A DNA stretch of 36,147 nt from Ignavibacterium sp. (GTDB lineage: Bacteria; Bacteroidota; Ignavibacteria; Ignavibacteriales; Ignavibacteriaceae): the NCBI GenBank assembly GCA_025056745.1, contig JANWVQ010000065.1, forward strand, positions 1 to 36,147, in the 5' to 3' direction. Of the stretch, positions 24,733 to 33,700 are shown piece by piece. Every line of letters starts with the position of its first letter. Position 1 is the first letter of the stretch. Below the pieces are notes generated by a model, which was given only the letters and a program-made list of their open reading frames with translations, was not told the DNA's origin and searched no databases. The translations under genes were made by a program, and so were the position numbers.

Positions 24733-25059
24733 TTATTCCTCATTCAAAAACAAATAGTTCTAGTTTCACAATTCAATCTATTTAGAATATTTATCACTTT
24801 TTAGAATTACCTCAAAAAATATTACTATTATTTCCATATTTCTAAAATAAAGATTAAACCTATTTGATTTTAATAATTGATGAGAGAAATTCTTTACATA
24901 AATGCAGAGAAGAGTATATGATATTTAAAGTTTTAATAAATAACATTCTTAAGAAATTATATATCAAAACCTGATTTTTATAAATTCTTTTGATATTTTG
25001 CAGATAACTTTTCGCTTTTTCAATAAAAATTGGTCTTTAACAATCAAATAGGTTTATTT
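24733..25059. other. Divergent intergenic region, very AT-rich, no gene found
   Basis: About 327 nt between the divergent TonB-receptor-like gene (-) and the prenyl synthase gene (+). No ORF, tRNA or convincing hairpin was found. TATTTTG-like and TATTTG-like strings occur but none fits TAnnTTTG with a correctly spaced TTG. It must hold promoters for both directions, including the long downstream + strand run; I cannot place them. The in-frame TTG at 25030, a possible alternative start of the prenyl synthase, falls inside this span. Confidence 0.5.
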
Positions 25060-26052
25060 GTGAGAAATAAAGAAAAAAAATATGCTAAATTATATGAGCG
25101 TGAAAGAAACAAAATAAATGAAAAACTTTTCAATGCTCTTAAAAATAGAAAACCAGAGTCATTGTATAAACCATCAGATTATATTTTAAGCAATAGTGGA
25201 AAAAGATTAAGACCTATATTAGTATTATTCTCAGCAAAAGCTACTGGAGGAAATTTTAAGTCAGTTTATAATGCAGCACTATCAGTTGAGATGTTGCATA
25301 ATTTTACCTTGATCCACGATGATATAATGGACAACGCAGATCTAAGAAGAGGTAAAAAAACATTACATAAACTTTATGATTTGAATACAGCTATATTAGC
25401 TGGAGATAGCTTATTATCAATCGCTTATGAATATCTTCTGAAAGATTGCAAAATTAATGCAAGAGAGGCTGTTTCAGCGTTCACACAGGGTTTAATCGAA
25501 GTTTGTGAAGGGCAAAGTCTCGATACAGAATTTGAAAAGCGGTTTGAAGTAAGTCTTGATGAATATTTAGTGATGATTAGGAAAAAAACAGCTGCACTCG
25601 CAATGATGTGTTGCAAACTTGGAGCTATTCTTTCAAACGCAAAAAAATCAGATGTTGAAGCATTAGCTAATTATGGATTGAATCTCGGAATTGCTTTTCA
25701 AATTCAAGATGATTTACTAGATATAATGGGTGATGAAAAAGAAATTGGAAAAACTGTAGGCGGCGATTTAATTGTTGGCAAAAAAACTTTTTTATTTATT
25801 AAAGCCTTTGAAAAAGCAAAAGGAACTTATAAAAAAGATTTATTAAAAATGATCAAAAACAAAGGTATTTCACCCGATAAAGTTGAATACTTTAAAGAAA
25901 TGTTTATTAAACTTGGAGTTATTGATGATGCAAAATATGAAATAAAAAATTATACAGATAAAGCTTTAAAGTCTATAAGTTCATTAACAAACAAAGATGA
26001 AATAGGATTTTTTATTTGGCTTGCGGATTCTCTTATTGAAAGAAACAAGTAA
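25060..26052 (+). CDS. Prenyl diphosphate synthase, predicted geranylgeranyl (C20) type
   Basis: All-trans prenyl synthase that condenses IPP onto allylic diphosphates. First Asp-rich motif: FTLIHDDIMDNADLRRG; second: QIQDDLLDIMGDEKEIGK. GKRLRP (substrate Lys/Arg) is near residue 47. The first motif is DDxxD without a two-residue insertion and has Phe five residues before it. This is the type I pattern of archaeal GGPP synthase, where that aromatic residue limits chain length to about C20. A GTG at 25060 with AGG 7 nt upstream is taken as start (330 aa); the frame extends to a TTG at 25030 without a ribosome site, so the N-terminus is uncertain. Its stop overlaps the ptsH start (TAATG). Confidence 0.9.
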   Translation: MRNKEKKYAKLYERERNKINEKLFNALKNRKPESLYKPSDYILSNSGKRLRPILVLFSAKATGGNFKSVYNAALSVEMLHNFTLIHDDIMDNADLRRGKKTLHKLYDLNTAILAGDSLLSIAYEYLLKDCKINAREAVSAFTQGLIEVCEGQSLDTEFEKRFEVSLDEYLVMIRKKTAALAMMCCKLGAILSNAKKSDVEALANYGLNLGIAFQIQDDLLDIMGDEKEIGKTVGGDLIVGKKTFLFIKAFEKAKGTYKKDLLKMIKNKGISPDKVEYFKEMFIKLGVIDDAKYEIKNYTDKALKSISSLTNKDEIGFFIWLADSLIERNK

Positions 26053-26318
26053 TGATCGAAAAAAAAGTAAAGATTATCAATAAGGCGGGATTACATACAA
26101 GACCAGCAGCTACAATTGTTAAAATGGCTGCAAAATATAAATGTGATTTTTTTATTGATAGAGATGGAATGGAGATAAATGGAAAAAGTATAATTGGCGT
26201 TATGACTCTTGCTGCTGAAAATGGTTCAGAGTTAATTTTAAGATTTGATGGACCAGATGAACAACAAGCAGCTGAAGAAATCATATCCTATTTCGAAAGA
26301 GGTTTTGACGAACAATGA
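26052..26318 (+). CDS. ptsH: Phosphocarrier protein HPr
   Basis: PTS phosphocarrier that receives a phosphate from Enzyme I. The 88-aa product has the active-site motif AGLHTRPAA (His15) and NGKSIIGVMTLAA, which carries the Ser46-type regulatory site in the Gram-positive-like form KSIxGVM. That form suggests an HPr kinase/phosphorylase in the genome. It overlaps the prenyl synthase stop by one base and the ptsI start by 4 nt (ATGA), so the three are translationally coupled. No Enzyme II gene is in the window, so a regulatory or incomplete PTS is possible. Confidence 0.95.
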   Translation: MIEKKVKIINKAGLHTRPAATIVKMAAKYKCDFFIDRDGMEINGKSIIGVMTLAAENGSELILRFDGPDEQQAAEEIISYFERGFDEQ

Positions 26319-28081
26319 AAACATTCAAAGAAGTAATTACAAAAGCAGAAAATAAAATTGCAGGAATTGCTGCTGCTCCCGGAATTGTTATTGGAAAAGC
26401 TTATCTTTTTTCAAAAGAGAAAATTGAAATATCTAAAAGTCCAATTACTAATGTAGATGAAGCATTAAAAAATTTTGATGATGCTCTTTTGCAATCAAAA
26501 AAAGAAATGAATAAGATATTCAATATTGCAAAAGAGAAAATGGATGAAACAAGAGCTGCAATTTTTGAAGCACATTTGATGATTCTCGATGACCCCATCT
26601 TACTTGATTCAATAAGAAAAAGAATAATCGAAGAAAAAATTCAACCAGAATATATCGTCGCCACCGAAATTTCTAAGTATCAACAGATTATGACTCAATC
26701 CTCAGAGTTCTATATGAAAGAAAGAGCTCAGGATATTGAGGACATAAAAAATAGAATCATTCGTAATCTTCAGAAAAAAAGATGGCAATCAAAAATTGAA
26801 AAAGATGTTGTAGTAATAAGTGAATCTCTGACACCGGCAGATACTTTACTTTTCACAAAACATCAAACAAAGGGATTTGTAACAGATCACGGTGGATTAA
26901 CCTCTCACGCCGCAATAATCTCAAGATCATTAAACATCCCTGCTGTTGTTGGAACTCACAATGCAACCCAGATTATCAAAGACGGTGAATTAGTAATTGT
27001 TGATGGCTTTCACGGATATGTTTTCTTTAATCCAACTGAAGAACAAGTAAAATTCTATTCTGAAAAGCAAAAACGCTTGATTGAACTACAAAAAGGTTTA
27101 GAAGAGTTCAAAGACAAAGATGCAGTTACAACAGATGGAAAGAAAATTAATGTTGAAGCTAATGTAGATGTTACTGGTGAAATTGATTTAGTAATCTCAG
27201 CTGGAGCAAACGGAATTGGACTTTATAGATCAGAACAATTGCTTGATGAGTTCGGCTCTTTCCCAAGTGAAGAGGAACAAACTGTTATTTACTCTAAACT
27301 TGCTTCAAGAATTTACCCCCTGTTTTGTACAATTCGTGCTTTCGACGTTGGAGGTGATAAATTCAAACTTCAAGACTATAAAGAACCTAATCCCTTTTTA
27401 GGTTTAAGAGGGATAAGATTTTTGTTGGATAATGAAAAAATTTTCAAAGAACAAATTAGAGCTGTACTTAGGGCAAGTGTTCATAGAAACATAAAATTTA
27501 TGATTCCAATGGTTTCAACCTTAGATGAAATTTGGAGAACGAAGAGTTTAATTGAAGAATGTAAAAAAGAATTGAGAAGAGATAAAATCCATTTTGATTC
27601 TAAAATTAAGATTGGAATTATGGTTGAAGTCCCTTCAACAGCTGTTATGGCCAAAGAATTTGCAAGTGAAGTTGATTTCTTTAGTATCGGAACTAATGAT
27701 TTGATCCAATATCTTATGGCTGTTGATAGAGGTAATGATTTAGTTGCAGATTTATATCAGGAATTTAGTCCAGTTGTTTTGCGAACTATTCATCACATTG
27801 TTCAAGGAGCAAAAGAATTTGACACCCCGGTAAGTTTATGTGGTGAAATGGCGGCGGACACTTTAGCAATTCCTCTTCTTGTTGGATTAGGATTAGATTC
27901 AATTAGTATGTCTCCGGCAACTATCCTTTATGCAAAAAGAATTATTAACTCTTTTTCGTATAAGAAAGCCAAGGCTATGGCTGAAGAATGTCTACAGATG
28001 AAAACTGAAAAAGAAATTCAACAAAGAATCTTAAAATTCTTTGAAGAGAATAATATTTCAAGAACAAGAAACATAATTTGA
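26315..28081 (+). CDS. ptsI: PTS Enzyme I (PEP-protein phosphotransferase)
   Basis: Transfers phosphate from PEP to HPr. The 588-aa product has a 14-residue N-terminal extension before the usual IAGIAAAPGIVIGKAYLF start. The phosphorylated His lies in TDHGGLTSHAAIISRSLNIPAVVG (about 190-213). C-terminal PEP-binding domain: NGIGLYRSEQLL, FDVGGDKF, NPFLGLRGIRFLL, VPSTAVMAKEFASEVDFFSIGTNDLIQYLMAVDRGN and the catalytic Cys in SLCGEMAAD. All expected residues appear present. It begins inside the last codons of ptsH and is followed after 6 nt by the isomerase gene. Confidence 0.96.
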   Translation: MKTFKEVITKAENKIAGIAAAPGIVIGKAYLFSKEKIEISKSPITNVDEALKNFDDALLQSKKEMNKIFNIAKEKMDETRAAIFEAHLMILDDPILLDSIRKRIIEEKIQPEYIVATEISKYQQIMTQSSEFYMKERAQDIEDIKNRIIRNLQKKRWQSKIEKDVVVISESLTPADTLLFTKHQTKGFVTDHGGLTSHAAIISRSLNIPAVVGTHNATQIIKDGELVIVDGFHGYVFFNPTEEQVKFYSEKQKRLIELQKGLEEFKDKDAVTTDGKKINVEANVDVTGEIDLVISAGANGIGLYRSEQLLDEFGSFPSEEEQTVIYSKLASRIYPLFCTIRAFDVGGDKFKLQDYKEPNPFLGLRGIRFLLDNEKIFKEQIRAVLRASVHRNIKFMIPMVSTLDEIWRTKSLIEECKKELRRDKIHFDSKIKIGIMVEVPSTAVMAKEFASEVDFFSIGTNDLIQYLMAVDRGNDLVADLYQEFSPVVLRTIHHIVQGAKEFDTPVSLCGEMAADTLAIPLLVGLGLDSISMSPATILYAKRIINSFSYKKAKAMAEECLQMKTEKEIQQRILKFFEENNISRTRNII

Positions 28082-28087
28082 TTTTAT

Positions 28088-29125
28088 ATGAAATCAATAA
28101 ATGAATTTGTAAAAAAAAACGATCCTCAAAATCAATTTCAGATTCTTAAAGACTCTTATCAACAAATTGACTATGCATTAAACAATTCTTATCCAGATTT
28201 TTCTTCCTTTGAAATTAACAATATAATCATTTCTGGTCTTGGTGGTTCTGCTATAGCTGGAGATTTAATTAAAAATTTCTTAAAGGATGAATTAAGAATT
28301 CCTTTAATAGTAAATCGAAACTATACTTTACCAATTTTTGCAAACGAAAAAACACTTGTGATATGTTCTTCATACTCAGGAAACACTGAAGAAACTTTGT
28401 CTGCTTATAATGATGCACTTCAAAGAAAATGTAAAATAATATGTTTATCAACTGGTGGTGAATTAGAGAAATTAGCTTTTAAGAATAATATTCCATTTAT
28501 TCAACTAAAAAGGGGTTTCCAACCTCGCTATGCTTTAGGGCAAAGCTTTGCATCTGTTTTGGGTGTTTTTTCAAAGTTAAAACTAGTTCAAAACCAAGAA
28601 GATATTCTATGGAAAATAATAACTTTGTGGAAAAAGCGTGCCGATGAATATTCCAAAGAAAATAATCCTGCTTTTAATATAGCAGAGAGCCTCCTCGGAT
28701 TTATACCAATAATTTACTCAGTTAGTGATTTTAATAATTCTATTGGAATGAGATTCAAAGCTCAATTAAATGAAAATTCAAAACTTCATTGCTTTCATAA
28801 TGAACTGCCAGAAATGAATCACAACGAAATAATTGGGTGGGAATCTCACAAACAGAAAAATCTTTGTGCAAAAGTTATTTATATTCTTGATGATCAAATA
28901 CATCCTCAAATCAAAAGAAGGTTTGAGATCATCTCAGATATGATCAAATCTTCGGATGTCGAAATTATTACCCTGAAAAGTTCTGAAGAAAACTTTAAAA
29001 TGAGATTAATGGATTTAATCTATTTAACTGATTGGGTCAGTTATTATCTTGCTGTCCTTAGAGGTTTTGATCCAAGTGAAATAGATTTTATTCATAGTCT
29101 TAAAAACAAACTATCAGAAAATTAG
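28088..29125 (+). CDS. Bifunctional phosphoglucose/phosphomannose isomerase
   Basis: SIS-domain isomerase that interconverts fructose 6-phosphate with glucose 6-phosphate and mannose 6-phosphate. In 345 aa: the SIS fold starts at IIISGLGGSAIAGDLIKNFL (about 47-66), the phosphosugar-binding SSYSGNTEETLSAY lies near 97-110, and the second half contains NELPEMNHNEIIGWE, with the conserved Glu and His near 238-245. This is the archaeal/bacterial bifunctional PGI/PMI subfamily rather than classic Pgi. It sits 6 nt after ptsI, and its stop overlaps the GTG start of the next gene by one base. The grouping with HPr and Enzyme I fits sugar-phosphate metabolism. Confidence 0.9.
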   Translation: MKSINEFVKKNDPQNQFQILKDSYQQIDYALNNSYPDFSSFEINNIIISGLGGSAIAGDLIKNFLKDELRIPLIVNRNYTLPIFANEKTLVICSSYSGNTEETLSAYNDALQRKCKIICLSTGGELEKLAFKNNIPFIQLKRGFQPRYALGQSFASVLGVFSKLKLVQNQEDILWKIITLWKKRADEYSKENNPAFNIAESLLGFIPIIYSVSDFNNSIGMRFKAQLNENSKLHCFHNELPEMNHNEIIGWESHKQKNLCAKVIYILDDQIHPQIKRRFEIISDMIKSSDVEIITLKSSEENFKMRLMDLIYLTDWVSYYLAVLRGFDPSEIDFIHSLKNKLSEN

Positions 29126-31950
29126 TGAACTATAAATTCAGAATTATAAAACTCTTTTTTATAATTATTTTTTTTCTGTATAACACCATAAGTTATAGTC
29201 AATATTATTTCTTTGGTCGAAATAAAGTTCAGTATGAAGATTTTGATTGGAAAATAATCCGCACGAATCATTTTAATATTTATTACTATGGTAATGTTGA
29301 AAAAATTGCAGAGATTGGAGCAGCTTATGCAGAAGAAGTTTACGAGGAATTAAAAATAAAACTCAACCACGTTGTTACAAGAAAAATTCCTTTAATATTT
29401 TACAACACTTCTCTTCATTTTCAACAAACAAATATCACTCCAGGTCTTATTCCTGAGGGTGTTGGAGGATTTTTTGAATTTTTAAAGGGTAGAGTAGTAC
29501 TTCCATCGAATGGCTCTTTGAGTGAATTTAGACACGTAATTCGACACGAACTTGTTCACGTTTTTATGACTAATAAAATATTCAGAGTTTTAAGAGATCA
29601 TCGTTTACCAACAGATGCTATGCCACCTCTATGGTTTGTTGAAGGATTAGCTGAATATTTATCAACTGAGGTTGATGCTCAGGCTGAAATGGTTATGAGA
29701 GACGCTGTAATTAATAATTATTTCAGTGGAATGAAAGACTTTCCTAAAATTTATGGAACCTACTTGATGTATAAAGCTGGACAAAGCTTTTTAGAATTTG
29801 TTGAAAAAAGATATGGTGCTGATAAAATCCCACAAATACTTGATAACTTTTGGATGTTTAAGAAATTTGATGATATCCTTGAATACACACTTGGTGAATC
29901 TGTTGATAAAATTGATTCCGAGTGGAACTATGAATTAAAGAAAAAATATTTTCCACTATTGGCACATAAGAAACCTCAAGAGGTTGCTTCAGAAAAATTA
30001 ACTGAATCGGGATTTAATTTCTCTCCAGTGTATTATCAAAAAAGTGATAGTAGTTTTATTTATTTTAATGGAAATAGAGATGGATATTCATCAATATATA
30101 GATTAACATTATATAATAATAAAGAATTACCTAAAGTTGATTTAGTCTTAAGAGGTGAAAAAACAGATCAATTTGAGTCATTCCACTTATTTCAATCTTC
30201 AATAGATATTAATAAAAATGGTTTGTTAACTTTCGTTACAAAATCAGGAGCAACAGATGTAATTCACTTTTTCGATATCAAAACTAAGTTAATTCAAAAA
30301 ACTTTCCAGAATGATAACCTCATTTCAATATCATCGCCTAAATTTTCGAAAAATGGAGATAGAATAGTATTTCAAGCTATTGATACAAAAGGTTATAGTG
30401 ATCTATATATTTATCAAATCGATAATGATTCGCTAATTAGACTTACAAACGATTACTACGATGACAGAGATCCTTGTTTCGGTTTTGCTGATGAAAATTG
30501 TGTTATATTTTCATCAGACAGAACAGCTGGAAAATATAAAGGTAAATACAATATTTTCTTTTTAGAAATAGATACAAGAGATATTAGATATTTAACTTAT
30601 GCAAATGCAAATTTTTATAATCCTGTTCTTTCACCTTCAGAAAGTTTCCTGGTTTTTACTTCAGATTTAGACACAGTTAGGAATATTTGGAAACAAAATA
30701 TTATCAATAAAAAATTTAGTAAAACAATACATCAGATATCAAAATTTTATACTAGTGCATTTGACCCACGATTCATTAACGATTCAACTTTGGTATTTAC
30801 TGGATTTCAAAATTTCTCTTTTCATATTTATAAAAAACAAATCCCTCCAGATTCTTTATTAGATGTGTCTGTTATTATGGAAACAAATTCTGCAAAAGGA
30901 AAGTGGACTGCAGATTTAATAACTCAGACAGGAGAGTTTGAAAAATTAGAATACGAAAGAGAATATGCACTAGATTATGCACAAAGTGTTGTTGCAACAG
31001 ATCCAGTTTATGGAACAAGAGGAGGAGGGATTCTTACTATTAGTGATTTATTAGGAAATGATCAGTATTACATTCTTTTATATAACACTGCGGAAGTTCA
31101 AAGTGATTTCCTTAAAAGTTTCAACATTTCTTTAACAAGAATAAATCTTGGGAAAAGAGTGAATTATGGTTATGGAATTTTTCATTTCAATGGAAGACGT
31201 TATGATATAAGAGAATCTGATACTTATTTTTACGAAAAAAGTCACGGTGGAGTTTTCTTACTTAGTTATCCGCTTTCAAAATTTCATAGAATAGAAGCAT
31301 CAACTTCAATTGCAGATACTGAAAGAGAAATTGTTGAAGGTATATCGGAAAGAAAAGCGTTTATTTTAAGCAATTCAATTTCTGTTGTTCACGATAATTC
31401 TTTGTGGGTAACATCCGGTCCCGTTGATGGGACAAGATGGTTAATGTTGCTTGGTTATACAACTGATATAAGATACAGTAATGTTAATTATTACAGTGTG
31501 ATTTTGGATTATCGTCAATACGTTCGATTAGATTTAAGAACTGCAATTGCTTTCAGAGCTGCTATTTTTTACAATGATGGTAAAGATGCAAGAAGATATT
31601 TTATGGGAGGAAGTTGGGATTTGAGAGGTTGGAATCGCTGGTCAATTCGTGGTGAGAAAATGTGGCTATCATCTTTAGAATTTCGTTTCCCGCTTGTTGA
31701 TGAACTCTTGATTAAATTTCCTATTATTAATTTAGGCTTCAATGGAATTCGAGCTGCTACTTTTTTTGACGTTGGAAGTGCTTGGGATAAACAATATAAA
31801 ACAACTTATGGAAGTATCGGATTTGGCTTTAGATTTAATCTCTGGAATGTTTTGATTTTAAGATATGATATAGGTAAAAAAATCGAAAAACATTTTACAA
31901 GACTTCAACCAGGTTGGTTTTATCAATTTTTCTTTGGATGGGATTTTTGA
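29125..31950 (+). CDS. Zinc-protease / TolB-like propeller / Omp85-type barrel fusion
   Basis: Large 941-aa outer-membrane protein with three parts. (1) Signal peptide (about 1-25), then a gluzincin-like peptidase domain: HELVH at 141-145 and WFVEGLAEYLS at 170-180, giving two His and Glu (173 or 177) as zinc ligands and Glu142 as catalytic base, in the style of peptidase MA. (2) A propeller of PD40/TolB-like repeats, about 290-600 (FNGNRDGYSSIYRLTL, NGDRIVFQAIDTKGYSDLYIY, NCVIFSSDRTAGKYKGKYN, ESFLVFTSDLDTVRN). (3) A C-terminal beta-barrel from about 640, including MGGSWDLRGW (827-836), like the conserved (V)RG(F/Y) loop of Omp85/BamA, ATFFDVGSAWD, and a terminal Phe. The GTG start overlaps the isomerase stop (TAGTG). 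No POTRA domain is visible. A BamB-like lipoprotein follows directly. Confidence 0.82.
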   Translation: MNYKFRIIKLFFIIIFFLYNTISYSQYYFFGRNKVQYEDFDWKIIRTNHFNIYYYGNVEKIAEIGAAYAEEVYEELKIKLNHVVTRKIPLIFYNTSLHFQQTNITPGLIPEGVGGFFEFLKGRVVLPSNGSLSEFRHVIRHELVHVFMTNKIFRVLRDHRLPTDAMPPLWFVEGLAEYLSTEVDAQAEMVMRDAVINNYFSGMKDFPKIYGTYLMYKAGQSFLEFVEKRYGADKIPQILDNFWMFKKFDDILEYTLGESVDKIDSEWNYELKKKYFPLLAHKKPQEVASEKLTESGFNFSPVYYQKSDSSFIYFNGNRDGYSSIYRLTLYNNKELPKVDLVLRGEKTDQFESFHLFQSSIDINKNGLLTFVTKSGATDVIHFFDIKTKLIQKTFQNDNLISISSPKFSKNGDRIVFQAIDTKGYSDLYIYQIDNDSLIRLTNDYYDDRDPCFGFADENCVIFSSDRTAGKYKGKYNIFFLEIDTRDIRYLTYANANFYNPVLSPSESFLVFTSDLDTVRNIWKQNIINKKFSKTIHQISKFYTSAFDPRFINDSTLVFTGFQNFSFHIYKKQIPPDSLLDVSVIMETNSAKGKWTADLITQTGEFEKLEYEREYALDYAQSVVATDPVYGTRGGGILTISDLLGNDQYYILLYNTAEVQSDFLKSFNISLTRINLGKRVNYGYGIFHFNGRRYDIRESDTYFYEKSHGGVFLLSYPLSKFHRIEASTSIADTEREIVEGISERKAFILSNSISVVHDNSLWVTSGPVDGTRWLMLLGYTTDIRYSNVNYYSVILDYRQYVRLDLRTAIAFRAAIFYNDGKDARRYFMGGSWDLRGWNRWSIRGEKMWLSSLEFRFPLVDELLIKFPIINLGFNGIRAATFFDVGSAWDKQYKTTYGSIGFGFRFNLWNVLILRYDIGKKIEKHFTRLQPGWFYQFFFGWDF

Positions 31951-33074
31951 AAAAATTTTTTATCTATTTTTTGTTATTAATAACAGCTTGCTCAACTTCT
32001 TTAATAAAAGTTAATGTAAAATTACCGCAGACTACTCATCCAATATTTGGAGCGAGTGGTAATAGAAATTTTTACTACTCTATTTCATTATCAGACAGTT
32101 TGAAATTTCTTTGGCAAGCGAGCACTTATGGTGGTTTTAATAACTCCTCTGTTGTAGTATATGATTCATTATTATTTGTCGGTGAATTATCTGGAAGAGT
32201 GTATTGTTTTAACATTAATACAGGTAAACAACTTGGTGTGATAAAAACTAAAGGAGCAATTTTTTCAACTCCTTTAGTAACAAACTTTAGACTTTATTTC
32301 CCTCTTGTTAAAAGTGAAAGTAGAAAAACAGAAGTGATTGCCTATGATTTTTACGCTGGAAAAGAGGTTTTTATTGTTGAAATTGAAGACAGAATCACAA
32401 ATCAAATTTTATTTGATTCGGACGCAATTTATCTGACTGCTGCTGATGGTACTATCTACAAGTACAATCTAGAAATGAAACTAATTTGGACGGCAGAAAC
32501 TAATCAAAATATCAGTTGTGTTCCTGCTTTATTTGGTGAGTTTATTTTTATCGGTAATGAAGTAGGTGAAGTTCTGAAAATAGATAAATCTTTTGGTAGA
32601 ATTATTAAAAGACAAAAAATTTCTTCAAGATTTGTCTCAGGAATTTCAGTTGATGATGAAAAGTTATTCATTGGAGACGATGATGGAAATTTATTTTCTA
32701 TTAACTCAGAAAATTTAAATGTTAATTTCAAAATTCAAACTGGTTCAAGAATTTTAATGAATCCTGTAATTGATTTAGAGAATGTATTTATTGGAAATTT
32801 GAAAGGGGATTTATTTAGCATAAATAAGCATAATGGGAAAATCAATTGGTCAAAAAATTATAAAGGTTTATTCAATTCAACTCCAATTGTAAGTCAAAAT
32901 AAAATAATAATTCCAGATGCTTTCAAAGCTTATTGGATTTTAGATAAAAAGGATGGTAGTGTAATTAAAAAGCTAGAATTAGATGGTCGAGCTAAGCTCT
33001 CACCTGTTTTGATAGATAAAAAACTTTTTATTGGTTATGATGACGGAATTCTGGAGGCGTATGAGTTTAATTAA
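31938..33074 (+). CDS. BamB-like lipoprotein with eight-bladed PQQ-type propeller
   Basis: 378-aa lipoprotein: MGFLKKFFIYFLLLITACST is a signal peptide with lipobox ITAC, the Cys being lipidated. Eight PQQ-like blades can be counted by their closing strands, for example GELSGRVYCFNINTG, AADGTIYKYNLEM, GNEVGEVLKIDKSFG, GDDDGNLFSINSEN, GNLKGDLFSINKHNG and GYDDGILEAYEF. Size, lipidation and blade number match BamB, the propeller lipoprotein that binds the POTRA domains of BamA. The frame opens at a TTG at 31914; the ATG at 31938 (12 codons before the lipobox region) is preferred, and a TTG at 31947 is also possible. It overlaps the preceding fusion gene by 13 nt and the next gene by 14 nt, so the three are coupled. 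Confidence 0.8.
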   Translation: MGFLKKFFIYFLLLITACSTSLIKVNVKLPQTTHPIFGASGNRNFYYSISLSDSLKFLWQASTYGGFNNSSVVVYDSLLFVGELSGRVYCFNINTGKQLGVIKTKGAIFSTPLVTNFRLYFPLVKSESRKTEVIAYDFYAGKEVFIVEIEDRITNQILFDSDAIYLTAADGTIYKYNLEMKLIWTAETNQNISCVPALFGEFIFIGNEVGEVLKIDKSFGRIIKRQKISSRFVSGISVDDEKLFIGDDDGNLFSINSENLNVNFKIQTGSRILMNPVIDLENVFIGNLKGDLFSINKHNGKINWSKNYKGLFNSTPIVSQNKIIIPDAFKAYWILDKKDGSVIKKLELDGRAKLSPVLIDKKLFIGYDDGILEAYEFN

Positions 33075-33699
33075 ATATTTTCTTTTGTTATCATTTACTT
33101 CAATAATTATTGCGCAAGATTGTAAATCAGAATTAGTAATTAAAAGTGATTTTAACTCAGTAAATATTTTCATAAATGATTCTCTCGTTTCAGATAATGG
33201 TTATTTTGTAGGAAAAATTGAAAAAGGTAATTACAAAATAGTTGCTGATGAAGTTAGTGATCGATGGAACTCAATAACTTTTATTGATACAATTATCATT
33301 GATGATTGTAATCTTAGAAAGGAGCTTTTATTTTTATTTAAGGAAGATTCAATTAAAACTCAACTAAATCAGCACGATTCTACAGATTTTATTAATAAAA
33401 AATATTACCTTTCTGAAAAGGCATATAAGGAAATAGATTTTAGTATCCCAAATAAGGTTAAAAAAGAAAAGTTCGTTGATTCTCATCTTTTCAAAATATT
33501 TACGGTAACTTCAATAGTTTTAGGGGGAGTAACTGCATATTATAAGATCAAAGCTGATAAACTATTTGATGAATATCTTTCCAGCAGAGATAAATCAAAA
33601 TTAGATCAAACAAAAAAATATGATTTAATAAGTGGAATAACCTTAGCAGCATTTCAAATAAATTTTAGTTACATTCTTCTGAGATTTTTATTAGAATGA
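33061..33699 (+). CDS. Exported PEGA-like domain protein with C-terminal hydrophobic segments
   Basis: The 212-aa product starts MSLIKYFLLLSFTSIIIAQD, a signal peptide. GGAGG (33053-33057) lies 3 nt before the ATG at 33061, which is preferred over a longer frame from 33031. Residues about 22-90 resemble a PEGA-type surface domain (SELVIKSDFNSVNIFINDSLV, GYFVGKIEKGNYKIV). A charged linker follows, then two hydrophobic segments near the end (about 145-160 FKIFTVTSIVLGGVTAYY and about 190-208 ISGITLAAFQINFSYILL). I do not recognise a specific family. It is the last gene of the run, overlapping the BamB-like gene by 14 nt and followed by a strong hairpin. Confidence 0.65.
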   Translation: MSLIKYFLLLSFTSIIIAQDCKSELVIKSDFNSVNIFINDSLVSDNGYFVGKIEKGNYKIVADEVSDRWNSITFIDTIIIDDCNLRKELLFLFKEDSIKTQLNQHDSTDFINKKYYLSEKAYKEIDFSIPNKVKKEKFVDSHLFKIFTVTSIVLGGVTAYYKIKADKLFDEYLSSRDKSKLDQTKKYDLISGITLAAFQINFSYILLRFLLE

Positions 33700-33700
33700 A

